This document shows positions 18,135-27,697 of a stretch of 64,000 bases of DNA, in pieces. Each line of letters starts with the position of its first letter. Within the stretch, counting starts at the first letter, position 1. The translations under genes and the position numbers were made by a program. The notes below the pieces were generated by a model. The model was not told the origin of the DNA, did no database searches, and saw only the letters and a list, made by a program, of their open reading frames with translations. The stretch is from Chitinophagaceae bacterium (GTDB lineage: Bacteria > Bacteroidota > Bacteroidia > Chitinophagales > Chitinophagaceae), in assembly GCA_016719815.1 (NCBI GenBank), contig JADJYK010000012.1, positions 62,001 to 126,000 of the forward strand. Reading direction: 5' to 3'.

Positions 18135-19497
18135 TCACGATATTTTGTGAATAACCCAAACCAGTATGTGTATTACTACCCGGTAAAAAGCAGGTTTATG
18201 CCTGTTCTCCAGACTTTTTCTTATTATTTTTTGCAAATAAAACCATAGTATTACACCTGTGAGGAATAAAATCGCAGATATCAGCTCTGCCTGTGTTATT
18301 TGCATTCCCAAGAATTTCATTTTTACATTTACCCGTATTTTTTCTATAAAAAAACGTTCCAATCCGTTAAAAATCAGGTATAAAGCAAAAAGTTGGCCGG
18401 GCACTTTTAACTTTTTTCGCACAGCCCATAGTGCCAGAAATAAAAAGAAGCAGGCCACTACTTCGTAAAACGGGGTGGGAAAGACCGGCGATGGCAGCTG
18501 GTTACAATATTTCGTATCCTCGCACCCTTTAATATGTACGCCTTCCTCATTTACGTTGTTAGGATAGTTATAGGCAAACATCCAGTTGGGCAAGAAACCA
18601 AGTGCTCCGGGTTTCTTGAAACTGACATGCGGTACTTCCCCCAGCGTCTTATGTTCCTTTAAAAAATATGTTTTATTGCTGTCTAGAGTTCTTGAAAAAT
18701 CGCCCTGGGCAGCGACAACAATCTCATTTTCATTGTTGAGTGTATAGGCGGAATTGTATACACCCCAGTCACCATCGCCTGCCACCTGGCAGCCAATGCG
18801 ACCTATGGAGTAGGCTATCATTAAAGCTGGCGCAGCGGCATCGTTCAGGTGCCAGATGGCAATATTATGCTTACGGGCATAAATCCAGATTGCAATGGCG
18901 GCACAAATAAGACCGCCGTACATGGTTAACCCTGCAGGAGAAAAAAGGTAGGCTTTGGGGTTTTCAAGAAAACCGCTCCAGTTTTCAAATATGTCGAACA
19001 ACTTGGCACCCAGAAGGCCAAATATCAGAGCGATGATGGTAATCTCTCCAACCCTGTCTTGTGGCCAGATGCGTACAGTTCTTTTCTCCGGTTTTGCTAA
19101 TTGCTGCTTTTTCTTTTCCCACCATTTTAGTCCGGCAAAGAATAGACCCAGCCCGATACCGGCAGGCCAGTTGCCGAGGGTGGAGAAGATAAAAGTCTGC
19201 GGATCATCAGTGGCCGATTTATCCATGATGAACAGTGCCAGAATTTTGTATCCTAATAGGAAGCCCAGCAGAAAGTTAAGGCCAAGATCGAGCCAGGAAG
19301 CAGGCTCGCCTACCATTACCTGCATTTCGGAAGGCTGTAACAAACCCTGTTTGCTTTTGCGGCTCAACTCACTGGCAAGAAAAAAGCCGCTACAATAAAT
19401 GCGATGGCAACAAAAAGCCAAATGAATTTACAAACCTGAGCCCTTCCCACTCTATGCCAAACAAATCCTTTAAAGCGTAATATAAATTAGGATACAT
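18135..19497 (-). CDS. lgt: Prolipoprotein diacylglyceryl transferase (two single-base deletions)
   Basis: Lgt transfers diacylglycerol to the lipobox cysteine of prelipoproteins in the inner membrane, the first step for the many lipoproteins in this window. The signature GRIGCQVAGDGDWG, the FPTPFYE block and at least six hydrophobic segments are visible. MYPNLYYALKDLFG starts at 19497. The frame breaks twice: one base missing near 19408-19416 (after SFGF) and one T in the run opposite 19380-19385 (before LASELSRK). Repair gives about 454 residues, long for Lgt, with a basic C-terminal tail. The gene is essential in most diderms, so consensus error is likely. Confidence 0.88.
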
Positions 19498-19599
19498 GTT
19501 ATTGATTGTGGAGGCGAATATAGTGAAAGTTGGGGTTTGAGTGATAGCCACGAATGCACTTATGGAGTGTATTGATTTTATTTGTGCATTTGTGGCTGC

Positions 19600-19627
19600 A
19601 AAAAACTCCGGCCTATTGACCGGAGTT
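19600..19627 (-). terminator. Intrinsic terminator of the bacilliredoxin gene
   Basis: Minus strand AACTCCGG pairs with CCGGAGTT around 8 bases, then six Ts. It separates the bacilliredoxin transcript from lgt. Confidence 0.8.
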
Positions 19628-19649
19628 ACTATAAATCTCAAAAAAAGAA

Positions 19650-20066
19650 TTAATTACAATACTGCTCAAATGCACCGATGAGGTTTTGGGCAATCAGCTG
19701 TGCCGGGCGGCCTTCTATCTGATGCCTCTCAAGATAATGAACCAGCTGGCCATTCTTAAAAAGGGCAATTGCCGGTGAAGATGGCGGATAAGGCAGTAAA
19801 TGTTCCCTGATTTTCTTAATAGCATCAATATCAAAACCGGCAAAACTGGTGGTCAGAAAATCAGGTTTCTTTTCAGTATTGGCCACAGCCATCAGCACAC
19901 CCGGTCTTGCCGAACCTGCAGAACAGCCACATACTGAATTAATCATCACAAGTGTGATGCCTTCTTTTGCCATTTGTGCTTCCACTTCATCCGGAGTAAG
20001 CAGTTCAGTGAAACCATTATCTGTTAATTCTTCCTTCATAGGAATTACAATCTCAGCTGGATACAT
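19650..20066 (-). CDS. BrxA/BrxB-family bacilliredoxin
   Basis: A 138-residue thioredoxin-fold protein of the YphP/YqiW family. The CGC motif in MINSVCGCSAGSARPG near residue 48 replaces CxxC, and the PPSSPAIALFKNG segment follows. In Bacillus these proteins remove bacillithiol from proteins; many Bacteroidota carry the family too, but the thiol partner in this organism is not shown. The start is ATG at 20066 (MYPAEIVIPMKEEL); a 30-residue upstream extension is not family-like. Confidence 0.85.
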   Translation of the reverse strand: MYPAEIVIPMKEELTDNGFTELLTPDEVEAQMAKEGITLVMINSVCGCSAGSARPGVLMAVANTEKKPDFLTTSFAGFDIDAIKKIREHLLPYPPSSPAIALFKNGQLVHYLERHQIEGRPAQLIAQNLIGAFEQYCN

Positions 20067-20278
20067 ATTTTTTCTTGTTTTTGTTTGAAAAGCAAAAGTA
20101 AAGAATTTGAATTGCGGATGAGTAACCCGGAAATTATGACACCAGAAATTCCACAAATCGGAAATAATGACTTTTAAAAAGGCTGCAAACTGACGAAACT
20201 GTCAGTAAAAATACCGGTGGTATACCATTTGACGTACTATGCCAAACAAACAGTTTTAAAAACTAAAATTTTATAACA

Positions 20279-20724
20279 ATGACAAACACAAAGTTCAACA
20301 CCAGGCCTTTTGAAGGAACACTCAACAACCTTGTTGATGATTTTTTGCTGAATTTCCTGCAACGTTCAAAAAAGACTTTAACAATTCTGAAAGAAAGGGA
20401 TTTGTACCGGTAAACGTCAAAGAAACAGAGAAAGCATTTGTACTGGATGTGGTGGCGCCGGGATTTGAAAAAGCGGATTTCAAAGTAGGTGTCGAGCAAA
20501 ACCTGCTCACTGTAAGCGCCGAGAAGAAAGAAGAAATGAAGCAGGAAAATGAAAAACAAATCCGCCGTGAGTTTGGCTTCAGATCTTTTAAGAGAACTTT
20601 CACATTAGATGAGCAAATTGATGCATCTACTATCAGTGCTTCTTACGTCAATGGAGTGTTGACATTAAACCTTCCGAAGAAGGAGCCAGTCAAACCGTTG
20701 ACAACAGAAATTGCAATTAACTAA
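20279..20724 (+). CDS. Small heat-shock protein, Hsp20/alpha-crystallin family (one frameshift)
   Basis: A holdase chaperone that binds unfolding proteins under stress. The alpha-crystallin domain spans about residues 40-140: VPVNVKETEKAFVLDVVAPG, then EFGFRSFKRTFTLDE and the conserved YVNGVLTLNLPKKE (A-x-x-x-NGVL type). The start reads MTNTKFNTRPFEGTLNNLVD, then the frame breaks in a T-run at 20341-20346; restoring one T gives FFAEFPATFKKDFNNSERKG and about 148 residues. Confidence 0.88.
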
Positions 20725-20771
20725 TTAGTTCTTATATACATTTTTCTCATAAGCAGTTGGTTTTGGTTTAC

Positions 20772-20803
20772 AAACCCTCCGTTTCAACGGAGGGTTTTTT
20801 TTT
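20772..20803. terminator. Strong bidirectional terminator after hsp20
   Basis: ACCCTCCGT pairs with ACGGAGGGT around a 4-base loop, with a T-run of nine on the plus strand and A-rich sequence on the other side. It serves hsp20 and the convergent gene. Confidence 0.9.
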
Positions 20804-21263
20804 AGTGACTGCAGAGGCTGCAGGCCTCCCGCCTCCGGGTATCAATTAAATACTGAATCTTCCATTCCCCGTTAATCCTCACCAGCTGAAATGAATTTAC
20901 CCCGCAATGACTGAACTCACCTTTATAATAAAATAAATAGGGTGTCCAGGCGACAGCAAGACAGTCATCTGTTTTGATAGCTTCATATACTATTCTTTCA
21001 TCAACATCGCCGGGATGGCTCTTGCTTACTGCTGTAACGAAACCATGCAGATTTTCATTAACCGCTTCAGGCATTTTCTCTTTGTTATACCGGATAGTTT
21101 GAAGGATTGCTTTAGCAGTAAAGCAATCTTTCAGTAATAATGTGTCTGCATTTTTCATTGCGTGGAACAGCTTTGCAATTGCACTCCTAACTGAATCTTC
21201 TGCCGTTTGTGCATGTGCCGCTGACAATGAACATACTGTTAACAGAATCCAAAAAATACGCAT
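20802..21263 (-). CDS. Exported NTF2-like (DUF4440/SnoaL type) protein
   Basis: A 153-residue protein with a signal peptide (RIFWILLTVCSLSAAHAQ). The mature part follows an NTF2-like plan: a helix AEDSVRSAIAKLFHAMKNAD, then LKDCFTAKAILQTI, and closing strands NSFQLVRINGEWKIQYLID. The family includes enzymes and binding proteins; no catalytic residue can be assigned. The chosen ATG at 21263 starts the signal peptide. Confidence 0.65.
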   Translation of the reverse strand: MRIFWILLTVCSLSAAHAQTAEDSVRSAIAKLFHAMKNADTLLLKDCFTAKAILQTIRYNKEKMPEAVNENLHGFVTAVSKSHPGDVDERIVYEAIKTDDCLAVAWTPYLFYYKGEFSHCGVNSFQLVRINGEWKIQYLIDTRRREACSLCSH

Positions 21264-21336
21264 GTTAACTTTTTTAAGAGTTTGTGGCAAATGAATTGCC
21301 ATGAAATATACAGGTTTAAATATAAAAGGTGTAACC

Positions 21337-21699
21337 ATGCAGGCAGCAAGATTTTTACAGGCGGTAGTACTTATGATGGTGGTGGCTCTTGCGGCAAGTT
21401 GTGCCACAGGTAAAGAATATACCTCAAAAATATTTGCTCCCCGAAATACAGTGGCAAAGGATTCTGCTGTTACTGCATCACCAAAATTTCTGGATATGGG
21501 CGATGAAATTTCAGATAGCACATCTATGGTTTCGACAGAAGTATTTTCCGGAAAAGACACGGTTATTGCAGTTTCAGCAGCATATGAAAAAAATGTTGTA
21601 AAAGCAGATACAATTGTAAAGACCGAAAGCACACCTGCTGAGCCTGGTGTACGGATTGTGAAAAACGGCGAAACAAGAAATAAACGTAAAAGAGAATAA
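21337..21699 (+). CDS. Small hypothetical lipoprotein
   Basis: A 120-residue lipoprotein with a clear lipobox (VVLMMVVALAASC). The rest is low-complexity and rich in S, T, K and V, ending in the basic tail NGETRNKRKRE. No family is recognised. An in-phase ATG at 21301 would add 12 residues ahead of the signal; I prefer 21337 because the signal starts there. A second small lipoprotein gene follows 37 bases later, probably on the same transcript. Confidence 0.55.
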   Translation: MQAARFLQAVVLMMVVALAASCATGKEYTSKIFAPRNTVAKDSAVTASPKFLDMGDEISDSTSMVSTEVFSGKDTVIAVSAAYEKNVVKADTIVKTESTPAEPGVRIVKNGETRNKRKRE

Positions 21700-21736
21700 T
21701 TATTTGATATTATTTACAACCATAAAAATCAGACCC

Positions 21737-22126
21737 ATGAAGCGAACATTTATCTATTCTGCTGTTGCCCTGCTGGCAATAGCTTTGTTCTTTACCAGTT
21801 GTAAACCGAGCCGTGTGTGGGCAAATAAAAAGAAAGAGAAAAAGGAATATGCCCAACCCGAGAAGTACGACAGAAGGTATGAAACACCACCTCCTCCACA
21901 ACCGGTAAGATACACTTCCAATCAGTCACTTATTATTACTCCGTACCCTGGATTTGTGATGAAGCAAAATCCAGATGGAAAATTTTACCACCGTACTCCG
22001 CAAGGTTACCTGTACTGGAAGGGATATGACAACAGGTTTTACTTGGACAGCTATTACCTGGGCAAAGTGAGGTACACTAACTGGGAATACGACGAGTGGA
22101 AACGATACAGGAGAAGCAGCAGATAG
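21737..22126 (+). CDS. Small basic aromatic-rich lipoprotein
   Basis: A 129-residue lipoprotein (lipobox LLAIALFFTSC). The mature protein opens with a Lys/Glu-rich stretch and a PPPPQP linker. It then has a Tyr/Arg-rich domain containing DGKFYHRTPQGYLYWKGYD and YYLGKVRYTNWEYDEWKRY. I do not recognise the family; the basic aromatic domain could bind polysaccharide or peptidoglycan, which is speculation. A long inverted repeat follows. Confidence 0.6.
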   Translation: MKRTFIYSAVALLAIALFFTSCKPSRVWANKKKEKKEYAQPEKYDRRYETPPPPQPVRYTSNQSLIITPYPGFVMKQNPDGKFYHRTPQGYLYWKGYDNRFYLDSYYLGKVRYTNWEYDEWKRYRRSSR

Positions 22127-22132
22127 AATAAT

Positions 22133-22202
22133 TTCACGCAGTTTACTGCAGGGATTTTGAGATACAGAATATTTTTCAAGGTCTTTTGCTAAACTGCGTG
22201 AA
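22133..22202. repeat. 13-bp inverted repeat with a 44-base spacer between convergent genes
   Basis: TTCACGCAGTTTA (22133-22145) is matched exactly by its reverse complement at 22190-22202. The spacer is 44 bases and contains the CTGCAG palindrome. T-rich sequence follows on the plus strand. It probably acts as a terminator for the two convergent genes but is larger than the other terminators here. Confidence 0.6.
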
Positions 22203-22205
22203 TTT

Positions 22206-23606
22206 TTATTTATAGCCCAATATTCTCATCATACTTTGTGCTGTTTGCTGCTTAGCATATACCCAGTCTACCAGTTTGCCATTTTTATCGTAGCCTACAA
22301 TAACATGTTTGGGTGACGGGATAAGACAGTGCTTAATACCACCGTAACCGCTTATCTGGTCCTGGTATGCACCGGTATGAAAAAAGCCAACATATAAAGG
22401 CTCTTTATCGCCATTTGTTTTGGGCAGAAATACTTCGTTTATGTGTTCCTCTGAGTCGTAATAATCGTGACTGTCACAGGTCAGGCCGCCAAGAACAATA
22501 CGCTGGTGGTCCTGATCCCACTTATTCACCGGCAGCATCAGGAATTTTTCACCAATACCCCATGTGTCGGGTAATGTAGTAATGAACGATGAATCAATCA
22601 TATACCATGTTTCCCTGTCATTCTGCGCTTTTTCTGCAATCACACTGTAAATGTGTGCCATGCTCTCTCCTACTGTGAAGCTGCCAAACTCGGTAAAGAT
22701 ATTAGGCATTGGCACATTTGCTTTCTTACAGGCCACTTTAATGTTACGTACAATTTCATTAATCATAAACTGGTAATCATACTCAAATCCCAGTGAATGC
22801 TTGATGGGGAAACCGCCACCGATATTGATAGAGTCCAGTTCGGGACAGATCTTCTTTAACTGGCAGTACAGGTTAATTACCTTACCCAGTTCACTCCAGT
22901 AATAAATGTCATCCTTGATACCTTTGTTCAAAAAGATATGCAGCATCTTTAACTGGAACTTGCTTTCATAGCCTTCAATCCTGTCCACATAGAACTCCAG
23001 AATATCCTTTGCCCTTATGCCCAGCCTTGATGTATAAAATGGAAAACTTGGTTCTTCTTCAGCAGCCACCCTTATGCCCAGTTTAAAAGGTACTTTTACA
23101 GAGTGGGCATAGTCCCTCAGTTCTTCTTTATTGTCCAGCACCGGAATCACATTCTGAAAACCGGAATTAAGCAAACTGGCAATGCGGCGTGTATATGCTT
23201 TTTGTTTAAAGCCGTTGCAGATAACATAAGTGTCTTTGGTAATTTTCTTTTTTGCATACAGCTTCTTGATAATGTCTATATCATAGGCATAAGAAGTTTC
23301 CAGGTGTATTTCATTTTTCAATGCCTCCTCCACCACAAAACTGAAGTGCGAACTTTTGGTACAGTAGCAATAATAATACTTGCCTTCATACTTATTCTTC
23401 TTAAAAGCGTTGGCAAACATTGTTTTTGCTTTTTTTATCTGCATCCCTATTTTAGGCAGGTAAGTAAGTTTTAACGGTGTGCCATGTTTGGCAATCAGTG
23501 CCCTCAGGTCAAGGCCGTTAAAGATCAGGTTTCCGTCTTTTACATCTATTCCTTCCTGGGGGAATTCAAAGGTTTGTTTTACGAGGTCGTAGTAAGAATT
23601 TGTCAT
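22206..23606 (-). CDS. PLP-dependent decarboxylase, arginine decarboxylase type (fold III)
   Basis: A 466-residue alanine-racemase-fold decarboxylase, annotated in Bacteroidota as arginine decarboxylase (polyamine synthesis). The PLP lysine lies in YYYCYCTKSSHFSF near residue 84. The phosphate-binding GGGFP follows near 275. The catalytic cysteine region LTCDSHDYY is near 383, and the closing GFFHTGAYQD lies near 415. The substrate is taken from family naming, not from visible specificity residues. It is a single-gene unit with its own promoter box. Confidence 0.8.
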   Translation of the reverse strand: MTNSYYDLVKQTFEFPQEGIDVKDGNLIFNGLDLRALIAKHGTPLKLTYLPKIGMQIKKAKTMFANAFKKNKYEGKYYYCYCTKSSHFSFVVEEALKNEIHLETSYAYDIDIIKKLYAKKKITKDTYVICNGFKQKAYTRRIASLLNSGFQNVIPVLDNKEELRDYAHSVKVPFKLGIRVAAEEEPSFPFYTSRLGIRAKDILEFYVDRIEGYESKFQLKMLHIFLNKGIKDDIYYWSELGKVINLYCQLKKICPELDSINIGGGFPIKHSLGFEYDYQFMINEIVRNIKVACKKANVPMPNIFTEFGSFTVGESMAHIYSVIAEKAQNDRETWYMIDSSFITTLPDTWGIGEKFLMLPVNKWDQDHQRIVLGGLTCDSHDYYDSEEHINEVFLPKTNGDKEPLYVGFFHTGAYQDQISGYGGIKHCLIPSPKHVIVGYDKNGKLVDWVYAKQQTAQSMMRILGYK

Positions 23607-23647
23607 TTTTTAATTCAGCTGGAGTTGGCAGAGAATATTTTTCGGCA

Positions 23648-23655
23648 CAAAAGTA
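23648..23655 (-). promoter_or_regulatory. Candidate -7 promoter box for the arginine decarboxylase-type gene
   Basis: Minus strand TACTTTTG matches TAnnTTTG, about 41 bases before the ATG. Confidence 0.4.
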
Positions 23656-23709
23656 TACGATTGAAATAAAAAGAAGGGTAAAAATTTACAACCCGCCTGC
23701 AGCTACCTT

Positions 23710-25650
23710 CTACCTGATAAGCATTACTGTTCCCTTTTGTAAACCGGAAGACGGCCCGTTGTTGAGCTGAAGCACATAAACATACATACCTGCAGGAAGT
23801 TGTTCTCCCTTGTATCTACCATCCCAGCCTTGTTGACTGTTACTTGTTTGAAACATAAGTTGACCCGAACGATCGTAAACATTTAATTCAAATCCCGGAT
23901 AAGCCACCAGCCCGGGTATAATCCATTTATCATTCTTCCCATCATTATTAGGCGTAAAGCCTGTTGGCACAAATACTTCCTTGTAAACAGTCACTTTCAT
24001 TGCATCAGTAACAGTGCCGCAACCGGCGTTGGATGTAACAGTAAGCCTGTACTCATGTATACCGGCTGGCGGAGACGCAAGCGGATTCTCAATTGAAGGG
24101 TTATCAAGATATTCGGGATTCCAGGAAAAGCTGATACTGTCTCCGCTAACTGATCCATCCAGCATTACCGGCACGCCTGCAACCGTAACTTTATCCGGCC
24201 CTGCTTTTGCAACAATCCTTTTTAATACCGTAAAATCTGAATTGACGGTGTCTTTGCAATTAAAGTCATTTGAAACAATTACCTGGTAATTAACTGAAAC
24301 CTTGGGATAGGCCAGCGGATTGCCAGTATTTGTTGCAGAAAGTCCAACAGAAGGCGACCATTCGTAAACCGTGCCACCACTGCACACTAACTGAGCGGTA
24401 TCGCCTTCACATATTGTAAGCAACGGGTAATTAAGATTAGTAACCGGTACAGGATATACTGTTACAGCAATTGAGTCTGCTTTTGTACATCCCGAAGGGC
24501 TGGACATCAGCACATAATACTTGCCGCTGTTTATAGGCTGGGCATTATCAATTACTATGTTTTGGTTTGTTCCTGCATAACCGGCGGGGCCTGTCCATGC
24601 GTATTGTGCGCCGCCAGAAGCATTTATCTGCAGCGGATTATTTCCACAGATGGGGGCATTGGTGGAAAGCACAGGCACCGGTTTTGCTTCAATGGTAATC
24701 GTTATTTCCGGAGAAACAACCCTGCAACCAACGTTGGCCATATTGCCAGCTTCTGCAGCAGCCAGCCGGAAAGTATAGACACCCGGAGAAGCTGTAATGA
24801 GAAAGTTTTTTATGTAATGTGTAGTAGTAGCTCCGGCAATGTCAGTAAAAGTTCCTCCATTAAAACTTTCCTGCCATAGAAACATCGGGTTCGCAAAACC
24901 GGCTGAGATATTGCAATAAAAATCATAGCTCACTGATGTATTCTCACAGATGGTAAGGCCTGTTACCGGGTAACCTTGTATAGAAGAAGTAATCAGCGGT
25001 CCGCAGGGCTTGAAAGTAATATCATCCAATGCCAGGTCATTGCCACAGCCGCCGGGTGCATTGTTTACAATACGCAGCACAACATTATTGATCCCAACAG
25101 GTGTTGTAAAATAAAAACCATATTGATTCCATTGGGCCACAGGCTGCACAGGTATATCTCCTGTTGTGTAGGACTGTATGACCGTACCATCTGTTTTTTC
25201 AATGGTGAATGTAAGATTTGGCTGAATGCCGCCATTTGTACAACCTGTTGGCAGCATCACATTCATCACCCAGGCGGCAAATTCAAATGTAGTGCCGGAG
25301 CAGAGTCCTCTTACCGTGTCAACATAAAAAGCGCCGGGCTGAAACGAAGCATTAACCAGCATAAAATACCCGTTGGGGTCACCTGTATGGTCTGCGACAA
25401 AACTATGCCAGCTATTACTAAAACAACTGTTGGTATTATTTCTAACAGTGTAATATCCGTCGTTGGGACAGTCGTTACTGTAAAACTGGTAAGTGGTGCT
25501 GGCGGCAGCCAGTTGGTTTCCCGGATTGGTACCGGCTCCGAATGTTGTATTGATAAGCGGCGGCCCCAGACTGCCCTGGCATAATTGCGCCAACGCATCA
25601 GGCAAGAAAAAATTTATTAGAAGTAAAACTAAAACACAAACTATCCTCAC
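23710..25650 (-). CDS. Large secreted protein with type IX (type B, gliding-type) C-terminal sorting domain
   Basis: A 646-residue exported protein. The signal peptide covers residues 1-21. Residues 22-215 resemble a lectin/jellyroll module with CSGTTFEFAAWVMNV and GCGNDLALDDITFKPCG. Several Ig-like or PKD-like repeats follow (residues 215-555), with cysteines at repeat starts such as LTICEN and LTICEGD. The last 85 residues, FVPTGFTPNNDGKNDKW to LQKGTVMLIR, are the CHU_C/gliding-associated domain that directs export by the type IX system. It is probably cell-surface or released. The T9SS genes themselves are not in the window. Confidence 0.88.
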   Translation of the reverse strand: MRIVCVLVLLLINFFLPDALAQLCQGSLGPPLINTTFGAGTNPGNQLAAASTTYQFYSNDCPNDGYYTVRNNTNSCFSNSWHSFVADHTGDPNGYFMLVNASFQPGAFYVDTVRGLCSGTTFEFAAWVMNVMLPTGCTNGGIQPNLTFTIEKTDGTVIQSYTTGDIPVQPVAQWNQYGFYFTTPVGINNVVLRIVNNAPGGCGNDLALDDITFKPCGPLITSSIQGYPVTGLTICENTSVSYDFYCNISAGFANPMFLWQESFNGGTFTDIAGATTTHYIKNFLITASPGVYTFRLAAAEAGNMANVGCRVVSPEITITIEAKPVPVLSTNAPICGNNPLQINASGGAQYAWTGPAGYAGTNQNIVIDNAQPINSGKYYVLMSSPSGCTKADSIAVTVYPVPVTNLNYPLLTICEGDTAQLVCSGGTVYEWSPSVGLSATNTGNPLAYPKVSVNYQVIVSNDFNCKDTVNSDFTVLKRIVAKAGPDKVTVAGVPVMLDGSVSGDSISFSWNPEYLDNPSIENPLASPPAGIHEYRLTVTSNAGCGTVTDAMKVTVYKEVFVPTGFTPNNDGKNDKWIIPGLVAYPGFELNVYDRSGQLMFQTSNSQQGWDGRYKGEQLPAGMYVYVLQLNNGPSSGLQKGTVMLIR

Positions 25651-25769
25651 ACTACATTATTTATTGCGTTGCAAGTTACAGTTTGTATTTGTCCTGAAAA
25701 ATGAATTGGGGAATTATGGTCAGTTTTATTGCTGATTTTGATCAGGAAATCAACGTAATCATAATTGAG

Positions 25770-26162
25770 TTAACCCATCTGATTCAAAAACAAGGGCAAC
25801 CCTGATTTCCATTCACCATCAATGTATAATTCAAAAGAATAACGGCCCTGCTTTTCAAACTTCAGCTGGTTAAAATTGATTACAATATTTATTGAAGCCA
25901 CCTGCCCGTTTGGTGGAGTGCCAATATTAATATTTCCTTCTACCGGCTGAATAATTTCTTTGCCATCCACATCAATCAGCCTTAGTTTAAACTCATGCGG
26001 GCCTGTTTCCTTTGTTGAGAAACGTAAACGGGTTGCCAATGTACAGGCCGGGTGCATTACAGGAAACTGCTTTGTATTAATACTGTCAAATGTGCCGACA
26101 ATAGTAAGTTTTGAATTATTATCCTGGGCAAAATCAGCAAGAGTGAATATTTCTATTTCCAT
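25770..26162 (-). CDS. DUF6941-like small protein
   Basis: A 130-residue protein with no signal peptide. It opens EIEIFTLADFAQDNNSKLTI then VGTFDSINTKQFPVMHP, and continues with beta strands such as FKLRLIDVDGKEII and GRYSFELYIDGEWKSGLPL. This is the pattern of the DUF6941 group (a C2-like or beta-sandwich fold). Function is unknown. The name is tentative. Confidence 0.6.
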   Translation of the reverse strand: MEIEIFTLADFAQDNNSKLTIVGTFDSINTKQFPVMHPACTLATRLRFSTKETGPHEFKLRLIDVDGKEIIQPVEGNINIGTPPNGQVASINIVINFNQLKFEKQGRYSFELYIDGEWKSGLPLFLNQMG

Positions 26163-26307
26163 CTTTTTTATTTTAAAGGATTATACAAAGGTTAACAAAA
26201 ACAAATCCATAAATTTTTTTGTGACAAAAAAGCAGTGATCAAATTGATATAAAGTTCTCAGAATAACAAATCAAATCCTAAAGGCCAAACCTGACACTAA
26301 CAATCGT

Positions 26308-26315
26308 TATCTTTG
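26308..26315 (+). promoter_or_regulatory. Candidate -7 promoter box for the thiolase gene
   Basis: TATCTTTG matches TAnnTTTG, 17 bases before the ATG. Confidence 0.45.
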
Positions 26316-26331
26316 CCAAAATTATTGCTAT

Positions 26332-27510
26332 ATGAAGGAAGTTGTTATAATATCCGCTGTTCGTACCCCCATGGGAAGTTTCGGGGGCAGCCTCAAATCT
26401 CTTTCTGCCACACAGCTTGGCGCTGTTGCAATAAAAGGTGCATTGCAAAAAGCAGGAGTACAACCAGAACAGATCAATGACGTACTGATGGGTTGTGTAA
26501 TACAGGCCAACCTTGGCCAGGCTCCTGCCAGGCAGGCAGCAAAGTTTGCCGGACTGCCAAACGAGGTAAACTGTACCACCATCAATAAAGTATGCGCCAG
26601 TGGTATGAAAGCCATTGCGCAGGCAGCGCAAAGTATTATGCTGGCCGATGCCGATATCGTTATTGCAGGTGGTATGGAAAGCATGAGCAATGTTCCCTTC
26701 TATGCCGATACAGTAAGATGGGGCAACAAATACGGTAACACCACACTTGTGGATGGGCTTGCCAAAGACGGCCTTACTGATGTGTATGATGGCAAAGCGA
26801 TGGGTATTGCAGCCGAAGGCTGTGCCAGCACTTGTGGTATCAGCCGTGAAGACCAGGATGCTTTTGCCATTGAAAGCTATAAACGCAGCCAGGCTGCATG
26901 GGCAGCAGGAAAATTCGCTGATGAAATTGTACCGGTAGAAATTCCACAGCGCAAAGGTGACCCTGTTGTTTTTGCAAAAGATGAAGAACCATTTAATGTG
27001 AAGTTTGATAAAATCCCTTCTCTCAGTCCTGCATTTGTAAAAGATGGAACCGTTACTGCTGCCAATGCCAGCACAATGAACGATGGCGCAGCTGCATTGG
27101 TACTGATGAGCGCAGAAAAAGCTGCCGAACTCGGACTAAAGCCCATTGCAAAAATAAGAGCCTATGCCGATGCCGAGCAGGCACCTGAATGGTTTACCAC
27201 TACTCCATCAGTAGCAGTACCAAAAGCAGTGGCCAGGGCCGGTTTAAAAATGGAAGACATCGAATACTGGGAACTGAATGAAGCATTTTCTGTTGTAGGT
27301 ATCGAAAACACTAAACGTATGAAGCTCGACCCTGCTAAAGTAAACGTACATGGCGGTGCCGTATCAATGGGGCATCCGTTGGGGGCCAGCGGAGCCAGAA
27401 TAATTGTTACGCTTATTAATGTGCTGAAGGCCAACAATGCAAAATATGGTGCCGCTGGTATCTGCAATGGTGGCGGCGGTGCTTCGGCTATGGTGATTGA
27501 AAATCTGTAG
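26332..27510 (+). CDS. Acetyl-CoA C-acyltransferase (thiolase)
   Basis: The enzyme condenses or cleaves acyl-CoA and acetyl-CoA in fatty-acid oxidation or acetoacetyl-CoA formation. The nucleophilic cysteine lies in NKVCASGMKA near residue 88. The NEAFSVV motif (near 315), GHPLGASGAR (histidine near 348) and CNGGGGASAMVIE (second cysteine near 378) complete the active site. At 392 residues it is standard and intact. No other beta-oxidation gene is nearby, so degradative and biosynthetic roles cannot be told apart. Confidence 0.92.
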   Translation: MKEVVIISAVRTPMGSFGGSLKSLSATQLGAVAIKGALQKAGVQPEQINDVLMGCVIQANLGQAPARQAAKFAGLPNEVNCTTINKVCASGMKAIAQAAQSIMLADADIVIAGGMESMSNVPFYADTVRWGNKYGNTTLVDGLAKDGLTDVYDGKAMGIAAEGCASTCGISREDQDAFAIESYKRSQAAWAAGKFADEIVPVEIPQRKGDPVVFAKDEEPFNVKFDKIPSLSPAFVKDGTVTAANASTMNDGAAALVLMSAEKAAELGLKPIAKIRAYADAEQAPEWFTTTPSVAVPKAVARAGLKMEDIEYWELNEAFSVVGIENTKRMKLDPAKVNVHGGAVSMGHPLGASGARIIVTLINVLKANNAKYGAAGICNGGGGASAMVIENL

Positions 27511-27573
27511 ATATATCTCAAAAAACCGGGCATTCGTAATTATTCACCCGGCTTCTCGTATAAATACAATACT

Positions 27574-27600
27574 CAAAAGGGCACTATTAGTGCCCTTTTG
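27574..27600 (+). terminator. Intrinsic terminator of the thiolase gene
   Basis: CAAAAGGGCACTA and its reverse complement are separated by one base, ending in TTTTG. The structure is palindromic. Confidence 0.8.
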
Positions 27601-27697
27601 CCGTTTTAATAAATAATAATACCATTCACTTAAACCTTTGCTTTAAATACACAGTCTATCATTCCGAAAACTATTTACTGATATAAATAAATAAACC

